DNA of 64,000 nucleotides from Pelagibacteraceae bacterium AG-426-G09 (GCA_003210075.1 QCNR01000001.1:62001-126000), one strand, 5' to 3'. Positions 1 through 11,211 are shown, numbered from the stretch's first letter. Notes: generated by a model not told the origin, from the letters alone. Numbers and translations are program-made.

Positions 1-2813
1 TTTTTATCTCCATAAACATTGTCAACTCTCGCTACTGGTGGCCAAAATTTATTTTCTTTTAAATATCCAGACGGATATGCTGCATCTTCTCTTGTGTATT
101 TATGGTTCCATTCATTTGAAACTAATTCTACATCTGTATGGGGTGCGTTTTTAATTGGATTGTCAATTTTATCGTAATCTCCAGATTTCACTTTATCTAT
201 TTCTTTTTTTATTTTTATTAAAGCATCACAAAATCTATCTAATTCTCTTAAACTTTCACTTTCAGTTGGTTCAATCATCATAGTTCCGGCTACAGGCCAA
301 GACATTGTTGGGGCGTGGAATCCAAAATCGATAAGTCTTTTAGCAATATCTTCCTCTGTAATTCCTGTATCATTTTTAATTGGTCTAACATCAATTATAC
401 ATTCGTGTGCTACATTTCCATTTTTTCCTTTATATAAAATTGGAAAGTGGTCTTTAAGTCTATGGGCTATATAATTAGCATTAAGAATTGCATTCTCTGT
501 TGCAATTCTTAAACCCTCTGAACCCATCATTTTAATGTACATCCATGAAATAGCTAAAATACTAGCGCTACCCCATGGGGCGGCTGAAATAGATCCAATT
601 CCTGATACTGGTCCACAATCTTTAATAACTGGATGGTTAGGAAGAAATGGTTCCAAATGTCTTTTACAAGCAATAGGTCCCATTCCTGGTCCACCTCCAC
701 CGTGTGGAATACAAAAAGTTTTATGCAAGTTAATATGACAGACATCTGGTCCAAAATTACCAGGCCTTGCTACACCAACAAGGGCATTTAGATTAGCTCC
801 ATCCATATAAACTTGACCACCATTTTTATGAATTAAATCACAAATTTCGGTAATTTTTTCTTCAAACACTCCGTGTGTTGAAGGGTAAGTAACCATTAAT
901 GCTGCTAAATTTTCAGAATATTTTTCAGCTTTATTTTTTAAATCTTCAATATCTACATTTCCCTCTTTATCACAATTGACTACTACAACTTTCATACCTA
1001 CCATTTGTGCACTCGCAGGGTTTGTGCCATGAGCAGAACTTGGTATTAAACAAACATTTCTACTAGTATTGCCATTCTCTAAATGAAATTTTCTAATGAC
1101 CATCAATCCTGCATACTCGCCTTGTGCACCTGCATTGGGTTGTAATGATACACCAGAAAAACCAGTAATAGATCTCAGCCAATTCTTCATGTCAGTAAAT
1201 AAATTTCTATAACCATTCATTTGTTCTACTGGGGTAAAAGGATGTGGTTCTGAAAACTCTCTCCATGATACCGGTATCATTTCTGCAACAGCATTTAGCT
1301 TCATCGTACAAGAGCCTAAAGCAATCATAGATCTATTTAGTGCAATATCTTTATCCTCTAACTTTTTTAAATATCTAAGCATTTCTGTTTCTGAATGGTA
1401 ATTATTAAATACTGGATGATCTAAATAACTCGAGGTTCTAAGTAGATTTTTTGGTAAGTTCGGTAAACTTTCAGTTGGATTTTCTTTGATAGACTCTGCT
1501 GAATTAAATATTTTTAATAACTGATTAGCTCTGTAAACATTTTTTTTCTGATCAAATGAAACTGCTAACATATTTGAATTTACTTTTCTTATATTTACCT
1601 TTTGATCTAATGCGTTCTGAAAAATTTTATCAGTCTTATCACCTGTTTTTATAGTTACTGTATCAAAAAAATTTTCAGAATATAATTCATAACCAGACTG
1701 TTTTAATTTATTAGCAAAGTTATTTGCTAGTTGTGAAACTCTTTCTGCAATATTTTTAATGCCTTCGGGTCCATGATAAATTGCATAAGCCGCCGCAACT
1801 ATTGCCAGAAGTGCTTGAGCTGTACATATATTGCTTGTCGCTTTATCTCTTCTTATATGTTGCTCTCTAGTTTGTAATGCTAATCTGAAAGCTTTATTTC
1901 CATGCCTATCAACAGATACACCTACTATTCTTCCTGGCATAGATCTTTTGTATTCATCTCTTGTGGCAAAAAACGCTGCATGAGGTCCGCCATAACCCAT
2001 AGGAATACCAAATCTCTGTGAACTACCAACTGCAATATCTGCTCCAAGTTCACCTGGTGTTTTGATTAATGCTAAAGATAAAAGATCACATATCAATATG
2101 GCTTTTCCATTTTTTTTATGAACTTTACTGATCATCTCACTTGGATCTTTTAATTCACCTAGACTACCCGGGTACTGAATTATTCCACATACTATATCTC
2201 CTGCAATATTTTCCAAATCTTTTTCATTGTTTCCTGTGATTACTTTTAAACCTAAAGGTTCAGCCCTTGTTTTAACAACATCAATAGTTTGTGGATGACA
2301 ATTTTCTGATAAGAATACTATTTTACTATCTTTTTTATTTAATCTATGACTCATGCCCATCGCTTCAGCTGCGGCTGTTCCTTCATCTAAAAGTGATGCA
2401 TTAGCTATGTCCATACCAGTAAAATCAGTGATCATTTGTTGAAAATTTAATAACATTTCCAATCTACCTTGAGCTACCTCTGGTTGATATGGTGTATAAG
2501 ATGTATACCAGCCTGGGTTTTCTAAAATATTTCTCAAGATTACATTAGGTATGTAAGTTCCGTAATAACCCATTCCTATAAAGTTTGAATAAATCTTGTT
2601 TTGTTTAGATATATTTTTAAGTTTTCTAAGTGCCTCATACTCCGAATTTGGTTCACCAATTGTTAAAGGCTCTTTGAAGTGAATATTGCCAGGAACAGTG
2701 TTTGATATTAAATCTTTAATATTCTTATAGCCAAGCTGATCAAGCATTTTTTGTTGCTCTTGTTCAGAGTTTCCAATGTGTCTTCTAAAAAAACTTCTAT
2801 TATTTTCTAACAT
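1..2813 (-). CDS. gcvP: Glycine dehydrogenase (aminomethyl-transferring), GcvP; nearly complete, stop lies just beyond the left edge
   Basis: Not in ORF track (open at window edge). Reverse strand from ATG at 2813 reads [30 protein letters not shown]...; ...YTPYQPEVAQGRLEMLLNFQQM...; left edge reads FWPPVARVDNVYGDK, typical of the GcvP C-terminus. Start overlaps the gcvH stop. Confidence 0.96.
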   Translation of the reverse strand, partial: MLENNRSFFRRHIGNSEQEQQKMLDQLGYKNIKDLISNTVPGNIHFKEPLTIGEPNSEYEALRKLKNISKQNKIYSNFIGMGYYGTYIPNVILRNILENPGWYTSYTPYQPEVAQGRLEMLLNFQQMITDFTGMDIANASLLDEGTAAAEAMGMSHRLNKKDSKIVFLSENCHPQTIDVVKTRAEPLGLKVITGNNEKDLENIAGDIVCGIIQYPGSLGELKDPSEMISKVHKKNGKAILICDLLSLALIKTPGELGADIAVGSSQRFGIPMGYGGPHAAFFATRDEYKRSMPGRIVGVSVDRHGNKAFRLALQTREQHIRRDKATSNICTAQALLAIVAAAYAIYHGPEGIKNIAERVSQLANNFANKLKQSGYELYSENFFDTVTIKTGDKTDKIFQNALDQKVNIRKVNSNMLAVSFDQKKNVYRANQLLKIFNSAESIKENPTESLPNLPKNLLRTSSYLDHPVFNNYHSETEMLRYLKKLEDKDIALNRSMIALGSCTMKLNAVAEMIPVSWREFSEPHPFTPVEQMNGYRNLFTDMKNWLRSITGFSGVSLQPNAGAQGEYAGLMVIRKFHLENGNTSRNVCLIPSSAHGTNPASAQMVGMKVVVVNCDKEGNVDIEDLKNKAEKYSENLAALMVTYPSTHGVFEEKITEICDLIHKNGGQVYMDGANLNALVGVARPGNFGPDVCHINLHKTFCIPHGGGGPGMGPIACKRHLEPFLPNHPVIKDCGPVSGIGSISAAPWGSASILAISWMYIKMMGSEGLRIATENAILNANYIAHRLKDHFPILYKGKNGNVAHECIIDVRPIKNDTGITEEDIAKRLIDFGFHAPTMSWPVAGTMMIEPTESESLRELDRFCDALIKIKKEIDKVKSGDYDKIDNPIKNAPHTDVELVSNEWNHKYTREDAAYPSGYLKENKFWPPVARVDNVYGDK

Positions 2814-3193
2814 TACTGATTACTTTCTTTTGCAAACTTATCATACTCATCTTTGTTCATTAAAGTATCTAGCTCTTTAACATCTTTAATTTTTAATTTA
2901 AAAAACCATGCTTCTCCCTCAGGGTCAGCATTAATTTTTGAAGGATCATCTACTATTGTTTGATTAGTATCAACTACTTCGCCGCTTATCGGAGTATAAA
3001 CATCACTTGCGGCTTTTGTAGATTCTACAACTCCCGCAGTACCATCTTTCTCTACATTCGAACCTTTTTCTGGTAACTCAGCAAAGACGATATCACCTAA
3101 CATTTCAGTTGCATGTTTTGTAATTCCAATGGTAGCTATATCTCCATCAAGCTTCAACCATTCGTGTTCTTTTGAATATTTTACATCAGACAT
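2813..3193 (-). CDS. gcvH: Glycine cleavage system H protein
   Basis: 126 aa; [20 protein letters not shown]...[18 protein letters not shown] lipoyl domain. Confidence 0.97.
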   Translation of the reverse strand: MSDVKYSKEHEWLKLDGDIATIGITKHATEMLGDIVFAELPEKGSNVEKDGTAGVVESTKAASDVYTPISGEVVDTNQTIVDDPSKINADPEGEAWFFKLKIKDVKELDTLMNKDEYDKFAKESNQ

Positions 3194-4289
3194 TTATTTC
3201 TCCTTTGACATAGTTTTTTTTGTAAAATGGTAAATTACATACATTTGCAGGTATTTTTTTACCTCTTACCTCTAAAAATAATTTTGTATTTAAATCTGAA
3301 TACTGGTTATCAACATAACCCATCGCTATTGAATGATCAACACTTGGACCAAAAGTGCCACTTGTAATTTTTCCGATTTCTTTATCATCATTGTTAAAAA
3401 TTTTTGTATTTCCTCTAGCTATTACTCTATTCTCTGGCTTTATACCTACTCTAATTTTTTCTACACCTGATTGAATTTGTTTTTTAATAATTTTTGATCC
3501 AGGGTATTCTGTATCAATTCTGTTTTTGGAAATTGCCCATTTAAGATTTGCTTCTATAGGAGTTGTGTTCTTATCGAGATCATTACCATAAAGACATAAT
3601 CCTGCTTCCATTCTAAGTGTATCTCTTGCTCCTAATCCAATCATTTTAGATCCATTGCTAAGCATTTCCTCAACAAATTTTTCTGCATAATTATTTTTTA
3701 TAGAAATTTCAAAACCATCTTCACCCGTATATCCTGATCTTGTAATAAATATATTAATATCTAAAAATTTAAAATTTCCTCCGTTCATAAATTTTAATTT
3801 ACTTACTCCCTCCACTTTTTTTTCTAGAATATCTTTCGCTTCTGGTCCCTGTAGAGCAATTAATGAAAGTTCTTCATTTAATTGTAAATTATATTTATTA
3901 TTTAATTTTTTCTTTATTATTTTTAAGTCATTTTCTTTACACGCAGCATTAAGTATTATTAAATAACCATCTGAGATTTTAGTTATTATTAAATCGTCGT
4001 AAATACATGCATTTTCATCCATTAGAAAAGAGTATTTGCTTTGATTTAGATTTAATTTTTTTAAGTCTATTGGGAAAATATTTTCAAGGTCTTTGGTAAG
4101 ATTTTCTTTGCCATAAATAAATAGTTGTCCCATGTGAGATACGTCAAAAATTCCACAATTAGATCTTGTAAATTTATGTTCTTGTATAATTCCATCTTTA
4201 TACTGAATTGGCATTTCATAGCCAGCAAACTCGACAAGCTTAGCATTATGCTTTTTATGAAGATTATATAACGATGTTTTTTTTACCAT
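3186..4289 (-). CDS. gcvT: Aminomethyltransferase (glycine cleavage T protein)
   Basis: 367 aa; [35 protein letters not shown] motifs; operon with gcvH/gcvP. Confidence 0.96.
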   Translation of the reverse strand: MVKKTSLYNLHKKHNAKLVEFAGYEMPIQYKDGIIQEHKFTRSNCGIFDVSHMGQLFIYGKENLTKDLENIFPIDLKKLNLNQSKYSFLMDENACIYDDLIITKISDGYLIILNAACKENDLKIIKKKLNNKYNLQLNEELSLIALQGPEAKDILEKKVEGVSKLKFMNGGNFKFLDINIFITRSGYTGEDGFEISIKNNYAEKFVEEMLSNGSKMIGLGARDTLRMEAGLCLYGNDLDKNTTPIEANLKWAISKNRIDTEYPGSKIIKKQIQSGVEKIRVGIKPENRVIARGNTKIFNNDDKEIGKITSGTFGPSVDHSIAMGYVDNQYSDLNTKLFLEVRGKKIPANVCNLPFYKKNYVKGEINV

Positions 4290-4297
4290 ATTAACTC

Positions 4298-4450
4298 TTT
4301 CGCCCCCTCTGTCTATTGGCCTGAGAGTTTTGCTCCTTCGGCAAGAACTTTGGTTCTTTTTCCAGAGTTAATATGCGCGGTCCTTTTGCCTGAGAGATTC
4401 CGGGGTGGTTGCTCCTTCGGCTCTACATCGAAGTAGTCTCTTCCGCAATC
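4298..4450 (-). promoter_or_regulatory. Tandem glycine riboswitch (two aptamers) in the gcvT leader
   Basis: Minus strand: GGAAGAGACTAC...GCCGAAGGAGCAACCACCCCGGAATCTCTCAGGCAAAAGGACCG followed by TCTGGAAAAAG...GCCGAAGGAGCAAAACTCTCAGGCCAATAGACAGAGGGGG; the GCCGAAGGAGCAA...CTCTCAGGC core occurs twice. Confidence 0.95.
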
Positions 4451-4469
4451 TCAATATAGCATAAATTTA

Positions 4470-5342
4470 TTAATTTACTTCTTTTTTTATAAAGAATTTG
4501 CTTCCAAATTGTAGCAAAACAGCAAATAAAACAATTGATCCACCAATCAAAACAATTAGAGGTGGCTGCTCATTTATAAATACCCAGGCCCAAAGGGGTC
4601 CAAAAATTGCCTCTGACATCATAATGATTCCCACTACAGCAGAAGGAGTTGTTCTTGCGCCAATAGTTATAAAAATAAAACCAAAACCGACCTGAAAAAA
4701 ACCTGCTAAAAAACCTAAAAATATATCATGCAAAGAAATATCTACTCTTTCAGCTACTACATATCCTATAATCATTGCAACAATACCAGCAATGAGTTGT
4801 AGAGGTATCATATCTACACTAGGATATTTTCTAACAATAATAATAAGTATAGCAAAAGAGATTGGCATTATAAATGCAATAAAATTTCCGATCATTTGTC
4901 CTGAGGTCAAAGAATCTCCCAACATAAGTGTGATACCAGAAATAGCTAATATTATTGAAACTAAAGTAATTTTAGAAATAGTTTCTTTAAGAAAAATATA
5001 TCCAAAGATAGCAAGAAATAAAGTTTGTGTTTGAATTATAAAATTAGCATTCGCAACAGTTGTATTATACATGGCAAATACATAACTAAAAAAACCACAT
5101 CCTAAAATAATTCCACCTATTACACCTGGAATTCCAGAATTTATAAAAGCTTTAAAAAATTTTCTTTTATATGTGATTGTTAAAAAAATAATTATAACAA
5201 AGCAAAAAAATACAGATCTCCAGAATAAGATTTGCCATAGGTTTGCACCTTCAAATGATTTTACAATCAATCCACCAAAACTTAATGTGATTGCACCTAA
5301 AAGAACTAAAATAAATCCAGGAATTTTAAATATTATTTTCAT
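4470..5342 (-). CDS. DMT/EamA family transporter
   Basis: 290 aa, about 10 TM segments, two EamA-like repeats. Confidence 0.85.
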   Translation of the reverse strand: MKIIFKIPGFILVLLGAITLSFGGLIVKSFEGANLWQILFWRSVFFCFVIIIFLTITYKRKFFKAFINSGIPGVIGGIILGCGFFSYVFAMYNTTVANANFIIQTQTLFLAIFGYIFLKETISKITLVSIILAISGITLMLGDSLTSGQMIGNFIAFIMPISFAILIIIVRKYPSVDMIPLQLIAGIVAMIIGYVVAERVDISLHDIFLGFLAGFFQVGFGFIFITIGARTTPSAVVGIIMMSEAIFGPLWAWVFINEQPPLIVLIGGSIVLFAVLLQFGSKFFIKKEVN

Positions 5343-6304
5343 TAAATCTGATTAATTAAGTTATCAGTTTCTAAATTATAAAATTTAAATAATTTCTCAG
5401 CTTCTTCTAAACTAACTTGTTTAAATTTTATGGCTGAGCCCGGTATCATTTGAACAAGTTTATCAAAGTCTGCACTTATTACGTTTGCAATTTTTGGATA
5501 ACCGCCTATCGTACCATGATCGGAGAGCATAATTATTGGATTACCATCACTTGGAACTTGGATTACCCCTTTTACTAGACCTTCAGATTTAATATTTGAA
5601 TTAACAACATTTTCTAAAACTTGACCTTTTAGCCTCATTCCCATCCTGTCTGATAACTTTGTAACCTTAAACTCTTTATTAAAAAAAATATTTTTTGATT
5701 TTTCAGAAAAAAAATCAAAGTGCATTGATCTTAAAACTCTTATATACTCAATTTTAGAATTTACATAATTTAAATTAGTGATTGTTAAATTTTTTTTTTT
5801 ATGATCGATATTGATTTTTTGATTGTTAGATAGTTTTTCTCCATTGTTTGGACCAATGTTTGCTTTGGTATTTATTGAATAGCTACCCCAAGTTTTATCT
5901 AAAATAAAATCCTCACTGACTGAAATATAACCATAAACTGATTTGTTTGTAGATTGTATATCAATTTTATCATTATTTTGGATAAGATATACTTGGTATG
6001 GTTCCCCAATTATCTTTTTATTATTATCTCTAACAATTTGAAATTTAACATCTCCTGTAAGAACAATAAATATTTCCTCACCTTTATATTTCAATAATGG
6101 ACCTTGATAAGCAAATTCAATAACAGGTGAATTTAAATCCTTTTTTAACAAAGCATTAGCAAGTATATAGTTTCTTTTATCCATCACTCCACTTACTGGA
6201 ATACCAATATGATTAAGATTTTGTCTTCCACGATCTTGAAAAGTTGTATTTACCCCTGCCCTCTCAACTTCGAAATAACTATTTTTTGATTTTATCATAT
6301 TCAT
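5342..6304 (-). CDS. pxpC: 5-oxoprolinase subunit PxpC / biotin-dependent carboxyltransferase family (KipA-like)
   Basis: FEVERAGVNTTFQDRGRQNLNHIGIPVSGVMDKRNYILAN; overlaps pxpB. Confidence 0.9.
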   Translation of the reverse strand: MNMIKSKNSYFEVERAGVNTTFQDRGRQNLNHIGIPVSGVMDKRNYILANALLKKDLNSPVIEFAYQGPLLKYKGEEIFIVLTGDVKFQIVRDNNKKIIGEPYQVYLIQNNDKIDIQSTNKSVYGYISVSEDFILDKTWGSYSINTKANIGPNNGEKLSNNQKINIDHKKKNLTITNLNYVNSKIEYIRVLRSMHFDFFSEKSKNIFFNKEFKVTKLSDRMGMRLKGQVLENVVNSNIKSEGLVKGVIQVPSDGNPIIMLSDHGTIGGYPKIANVISADFDKLVQMIPGSAIKFKQVSLEEAEKLFKFYNLETDNLINQI

Positions 6305-6953
6305 CTTCTGATATTTGTTTAAATTTAACTGTATCTCCTGGATTAATTAAAGCTGGATTTTTTTGATTATCTTTATTGAAGATTTCTAGAGGTGTGTTGC
6401 CAATAATATTCCAGCCACCTGGACTTTCATAAGTATAAATATTGCAAAACTGTTCTGTTAATCCTATAGATCCTTTTGGAACTTTTACTCTAGGTGTCTC
6501 TAATCGTTTTGCCCTAAGTTTTTCACTTATATCCCCTAAAAAAGGCATACCCGCAATGAAACCAGTCATATAACAAAAATATTCTTTACTAAAAAAAATT
6601 TCTAATATTTTGTCATATTTAATCTTGAGGAGATTTTCTAACCGACTATGATCTAGTGTGAATTTTTTTTCATTACATATTGGTATTTCAATAAATTTTT
6701 TTTTGTTTTCATTTTTCTTTTTGACTTCTAAATTTTCAATTATTTTTTTTATTTTAAGAAAATTTGTAATATCTAAATCGAAAGAAATAATTAGCTTATT
6801 ATATGAAGGCGTAATATTTGTAATTCCTTCAATCTTTTTATCCTTAAGATTATTAAAGTAGTTTATTACATTAGTATTTATTTCTTTATTAACATCTTTA
6901 CCAAAGTCACAATAAACCGACGCATCCCCAAGATTTAATATATTTTTAATCAT
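6279..6953 (-). CDS. pxpB: 5-oxoprolinase subunit PxpB (KipI-like)
   Basis: CYMTGFIAGMPFLGDISEKLRAKRLETPRVKVPKGSIGLTEQFCNIYTYESPGGWNIIGNTP. Confidence 0.92.
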   Translation of the reverse strand: MIKNILNLGDASVYCDFGKDVNKEINTNVINYFNNLKDKKIEGITNITPSYNKLIISFDLDITNFLKIKKIIENLEVKKKNENKKKFIEIPICNEKKFTLDHSRLENLLKIKYDKILEIFFSKEYFCYMTGFIAGMPFLGDISEKLRAKRLETPRVKVPKGSIGLTEQFCNIYTYESPGGWNIIGNTPLEIFNKDNQKNPALINPGDTVKFKQISEDEYDKIKK

Positions 6954-6981
6954 CCTATGTTATAATGAATTTTTAAAAGCT

Positions 6982-7761
6982 ATGGAAATTAATATCAACT
7001 GTGATTTAGGAGAAAAATCGAAGCTCCATAATAACGAAAATGATCCCTTTCTTTTAAGTATTGTTAATTCTGCTAGTGTAGCTTGCGGGTATCATGCGGG
7101 TGATGAGGAAACTATGGATCAAGTTGTAAAAATATCAAAAGAAAACAACGTTAGTATTGGTGCACATCCATCATTTAATGATCCAGAAAACTTTGGCAGA
7201 AAAAGAATGAATTTATCTTCTTCGGAAATAAGAAAATTAATAATTGATCAATATGAAATACTTCAAAGAATTGCATTTAACCATAATGAAAACGTCACGC
7301 ATATCAAACCTCATGGTGCATTAAATAATATGGCTTGTGAGGATTTAGAGTTAGCTTTAACTGTTGCAAAAGCAGTAAATGAAATTGGTAAAGATATAAT
7401 TTATCTTGTCCCGACTGGATCCAAAATGGAATTAGCTGCAAAAAAACTAAATATGAGAATAGCTTGCGAAATATTTGCAGATAGAAATTACGAGGATAAT
7501 GGGAATCTTATATCAAGATCTAACCGAAATGCCTTAATTACAGATCCAGAGCAAGCTAAAAGACACGTTTTAAGCATGGTTAAAAACCAAGCGATAAATT
7601 GTCTCTCCGGGAAGCAGATACCTTGTGAAATAGACTCTGTGTGCATACATGGTGATAATGTTAGTTCATTAGAAACTGCAAGATCTATTAAAGATAATCT
7701 AGTTAAAAATGGATTGATACTTAAACCTTTAAATAAAATGGAGAAATTTAAACAAATATGA
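6982..7761 (+). CDS. pxpA: 5-oxoprolinase subunit PxpA (LamB/YcsF family)
   Basis: MEININCDLGEKSKLH...SVACGYHAGDEETMDQ...GAHPSFNDPENFGRK. Confidence 0.95.
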   Translation: MEININCDLGEKSKLHNNENDPFLLSIVNSASVACGYHAGDEETMDQVVKISKENNVSIGAHPSFNDPENFGRKRMNLSSSEIRKLIIDQYEILQRIAFNHNENVTHIKPHGALNNMACEDLELALTVAKAVNEIGKDIIYLVPTGSKMELAAKKLNMRIACEIFADRNYEDNGNLISRSNRNALITDPEQAKRHVLSMVKNQAINCLSGKQIPCEIDSVCIHGDNVSSLETARSIKDNLVKNGLILKPLNKMEKFKQI

Positions 7762-8243
7762 GAAATTTATTATTAGCAAGTCTACTCGTTTTAACATTTA
7801 TTCAACCATCTTTTTCAGCTGGTTCAAGTGGAGACAGTAGTGCTTCGAAAACCGACTACGAAAAAGCTGTTAAGTACGTAAAACAAGCTAAAAAATATGA
7901 GGAAAAAGGTAAAACTGATAAAGCTCAAAAAAGATATCAAAAGGCGCAAAAACTTTTAATTGCATCAAATGCAGAAATTCCTAATAAAGCAGACACTTTA
8001 AATTATCTAGGCTTTACTACAAGGAAGCTTGGTGATTTTGAAGCTGGGGAAAAATATTATTTAGAAGGCCTCGCAATTGAACCTAATCACATTGGAATTA
8101 ATGAATATTTAGGAGAATTATATGTTGTAACAGGTAGAATAGACCTGGCAAAAGAACGTTTAGATATTCTGAAAAGTTGTAATTGTGAAGAATTTCAAGA
8201 ATTAAAAGAAATTATTGAAGGAAAGAAAAAATCTAAGTATTAA
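7758..8243 (+). CDS. Secreted tetratricopeptide-repeat protein
   Basis: Signal peptide followed by TPR-like repeats (NYLGFTTRKLGDFEAGEKYYLEGLAIEPNHIGINEYLGELYVVTG). Confidence 0.75.
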   Translation: MRNLLLASLLVLTFIQPSFSAGSSGDSSASKTDYEKAVKYVKQAKKYEEKGKTDKAQKRYQKAQKLLIASNAEIPNKADTLNYLGFTTRKLGDFEAGEKYYLEGLAIEPNHIGINEYLGELYVVTGRIDLAKERLDILKSCNCEEFQELKEIIEGKKKSKY

Positions 8244-8252
8244 TTAGGAACT

Positions 8253-8864
8253 TTGGTTGAAGAACTTGTTATAATTACACAAATTATATTTATAGATATA
8301 ATTTTAGCTGCGGATAATGCAATTATAATTGGATTAATTGCTGCCAACTTTGTTCCCAAAAATAGGAAACAAATAATTTTATGGGGAGTTGGTGGAGCAT
8401 TAATTTTTAAAATTATATTTGCTTTATTTGCAACTTATTTATTTAAATTTTACTTTATTAAAATATTAGGTGGATTACTTTTAATTTGGATTGTTAATGA
8501 TTTAAGAAAAGATTTATTTGAAATTAAAAAAATTAAGTCTCCGACTAAAAAATCTAAAGAACCATCTTACATTCAAAGTGTATATAAAGTTTTATTTGCT
8601 GATATTACAATTAGCTTTGATAATGTAATTGGAGTAGTTGGTGCATCTAAAGGTTATTTTGAGTACATGATATTTGGTCTTGTATTATCAGTAATATTGA
8701 CTGGTGCTCTAGCAACATACTTAGCAAATTATATTCAAAAACATTTATGGATTGCGTATGTGGGTCTTGCTTTCATTTTAATTGTTGCATTACAGTTAGT
8801 AATAGGTGGATTGGCAGATTTAGAAATATTGAAAATTAATGAGCGATTTTTAAAATACTTTTAG
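8253..8864 (+). CDS. TerC/YjbE-family integral membrane protein
   Basis: IIFIDIILAADNAIIIGLIAANFVPKNRK...DITISFDNVIGVVGASKG; starts at TTG/GTT region after TPR gene. Confidence 0.85.
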   Translation: MVEELVIITQIIFIDIILAADNAIIIGLIAANFVPKNRKQIILWGVGGALIFKIIFALFATYLFKFYFIKILGGLLLIWIVNDLRKDLFEIKKIKSPTKKSKEPSYIQSVYKVLFADITISFDNVIGVVGASKGYFEYMIFGLVLSVILTGALATYLANYIQKHLWIAYVGLAFILIVALQLVIGGLADLEILKINERFLKYF

Positions 8865-9637
8865 TAGGAATATTTTTTTGTTGGATACTTGCCTGATTTT
8901 ACTTCTTTTTTGAACTTTAATACCGCAGAATTAATCACTTTTTTAATATTTATATATTTTTTTACAAATTTAATTTTTGCATTAGTTAAACCAAGTATAT
9001 CATCGGTAACCAAAACTTGACCATCGCAATTTACTGAGGCACCTATGCCAATTGTAGGTATATTAATTAAATTTGTTATTTTTTTTGAAATATCACCATA
9101 AATACATTCCAAAACTATACCAAAAGCACCACTTTCTTCTAGTGCTTTAGCATCTCTAATTAATTTTTTTTTTTCAGTTTCAGTTTTGCCTTTTGATTTA
9201 AATTTTCCTTTTACCGTTTGAGGCGTTATACCTATGTGACCTAGGACAGGAATATTGTGTTTTACTAAATAACTAACTATATGTTTCACTCTAGTTCCTC
9301 CTTCTATTTTAACCGCATCACACTTAGTCTCTTGGATTACTTTTTTTGAATTATTAAGAGCTTCTGATTTATTTCTGTAAGTGTTAAATGGGAGATCAAT
9401 AACTAAAAGACTTTTTTTTACACCCATTCTTACACTTTTAGTATGCTCTATCATCATATTAAGATCTACTTTTCTTGTAGTATTATAATTATAGAGTACT
9501 GAACCAAGTGAGTCCCCAACTAAGATTATATCTGTATGTTTGTCTATTATTTCTGCAATATTTTTTGAGTATGCAGTTAAACAAACTAACTTAGATTTAT
9601 TTTTTTTATCAATAATTTTTTTAATTTTGTTATTCAT
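8861..9637 (-). CDS. panB: 3-methyl-2-oxobutanoate hydroxymethyltransferase
   Basis: LTAYSKNIAEIIDKHTDIILVGDSLGSVLYNYNTT...GHIGITPQTV. Confidence 0.93.
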   Translation of the reverse strand: MNNKIKKIIDKKNKSKLVCLTAYSKNIAEIIDKHTDIILVGDSLGSVLYNYNTTRKVDLNMMIEHTKSVRMGVKKSLLVIDLPFNTYRNKSEALNNSKKVIQETKCDAVKIEGGTRVKHIVSYLVKHNIPVLGHIGITPQTVKGKFKSKGKTETEKKKLIRDAKALEESGAFGIVLECIYGDISKKITNLINIPTIGIGASVNCDGQVLVTDDILGLTNAKIKFVKKYINIKKVINSAVLKFKKEVKSGKYPTKKYSY

Positions 9638-11211
9638 TATTCTAGTTCTATAGTACTTGGAGGTTTAGAGGTTACATCGTAAACTACTCTATTTATACCT
9701 TTAATATTATTAACTATTTTATTAGAGACAAGTTGCATAAAATCTTTTGAAAAACTAAAAAAATCAGCTGTCATACCATCCTCAGATGTAATTGCTCTCA
9801 GTAAACACATATATTCATAGGTTCTATTATCACCCATAACACCAACAGTTTTAACTGGCAGTAAAGCTGCGTAGGCTTGCCATATCTTATCATATAGTTT
9901 GTGTTCTCTTAATGAATTTATGAAAATACTATCCGCTTCCTTCAAAATATTAATTTTATTTTCTGTAATTTCTCCTGGCATTCTTATTGCTAAACCCGGG
10001 CCAGGAAATGGATGTCGTAATACAATATCTTTTGACAGTTTAAGCTCTAAACCTAATTTTCTAACTTCATCTTTAAAAAGTAATCTCAAAGGTTCAACCA
10101 ATTTAAGTTTCATTTTTTTGGGCAACCCACCAACATTATGATGAGATTTAATTTTAGATGTTTGACTTCCTGTAACTGATTTGCTTTCAATTAAATCTGG
10201 ATAAAGAGTGCCTTGAGCTAAAAACTTTACATTTTTTATTTTCTTTGCATATTTTTCAAAAATTTTAATAAATAAATTTCCAATTATTTTTCTTTTCTTT
10301 TCAGGATCTTCAATATTTTTAAGTTTATTTAAAAATAATTTTTTAGCATCAACATAAATTAGATTAATATTAAATTTCTTTTTAAATGTTTTAACAACTT
10401 GAATTTCTTCATTTTTTCTTAATAAGCCTGTATTTACAAAAATACATGTTAATTGCTTGCCTATGGAATTGTGGATTAACTTAGCGACTACACTACTATC
10501 AACACCTCCTGATAAAGCGCAAATTACTTTTGATTTTCCAATTTTTTTTTTTAATTCTTTATTTAACACCTGTTTTTGATTTTTTGATGTCCAGTTTCTT
10601 TTCATTTTACAGATAGAAAAAATAAAATTTTTGATTATAACTTTTCCTTTTTCTGTATGTGAAACTTCTGGATGAAATTGAATTCCATAATATTTTTTTA
10701 TTCTATTTTCTATTATTGAAAACTTCGATGTATTTGTTTTTGCAATAACTTTAAATCCTTTTGCCAGTTTTGTAACCTCATCAGCATGACTCATCCAGAC
10801 ATTATTTATTCCACTTTTGTTAAAAAAATTATTTATAAGTTTGCTTTTATTTAATCTTTTAAGTTTTGATAAGCCAAATTCTCTATGTTTTGCTCGTTTA
10901 ACTTTACCACCGAGTTCCTTTGAAATTATTTGGTGTCCAAAACAAATTCCTAGGATTGGTTTGTTCCATTTAAATATTTCCTTATTAAATTTTATTTTTT
11001 TTGATTGGTAAACATTTAAGGGGCCTCCAGATAGAATTATCCCTCTGATTTGCTTTTTATTTAATTCCAAATTAATTTTTTTATGATTTATGATCTCAGA
11101 ATAAACACCAAATTCCCTAACTCTTCTTGCAATTAGTTGTGTAAACTGTGAACCAAAATCTATTATTAAGATTTTAGATAAATCATCTTTAAGATTCATT
11201 TTTTGTATCAA
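9637..11211 (-). CDS. guaA: GMP synthase (glutamine-hydrolysing)
   Basis: [54 protein letters not shown]. Confidence 0.98.
   Translation of the reverse strand: MIQKMNLKDDLSKILIIDFGSQFTQLIARRVREFGVYSEIINHKKINLELNKKQIRGIILSGGPLNVYQSKKIKFNKEIFKWNKPILGICFGHQIISKELGGKVKRAKHREFGLSKLKRLNKSKLINNFFNKSGINNVWMSHADEVTKLAKGFKVIAKTNTSKFSIIENRIKKYYGIQFHPEVSHTEKGKVIIKNFIFSICKMKRNWTSKNQKQVLNKELKKKIGKSKVICALSGGVDSSVVAKLIHNSIGKQLTCIFVNTGLLRKNEEIQVVKTFKKKFNINLIYVDAKKLFLNKLKNIEDPEKKRKIIGNLFIKIFEKYAKKIKNVKFLAQGTLYPDLIESKSVTGSQTSKIKSHHNVGGLPKKMKLKLVEPLRLLFKDEVRKLGLELKLSKDIVLRHPFPGPGLAIRMPGEITENKINILKEADSIFINSLREHKLYDKIWQAYAALLPVKTVGVMGDNRTYEYMCLLRAITSEDGMTADFFSFSKDFMQLVSNKIVNNIKGINRVVYDVTSKPPSTIELE

Noticed and set aside
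535-754. Short ORFs (67 aa plus, 66 aa minus) in the track
   Set aside because: They lie inside the intact gcvP reading frame (minus strand), which the track omitted because it is open at the window edge.
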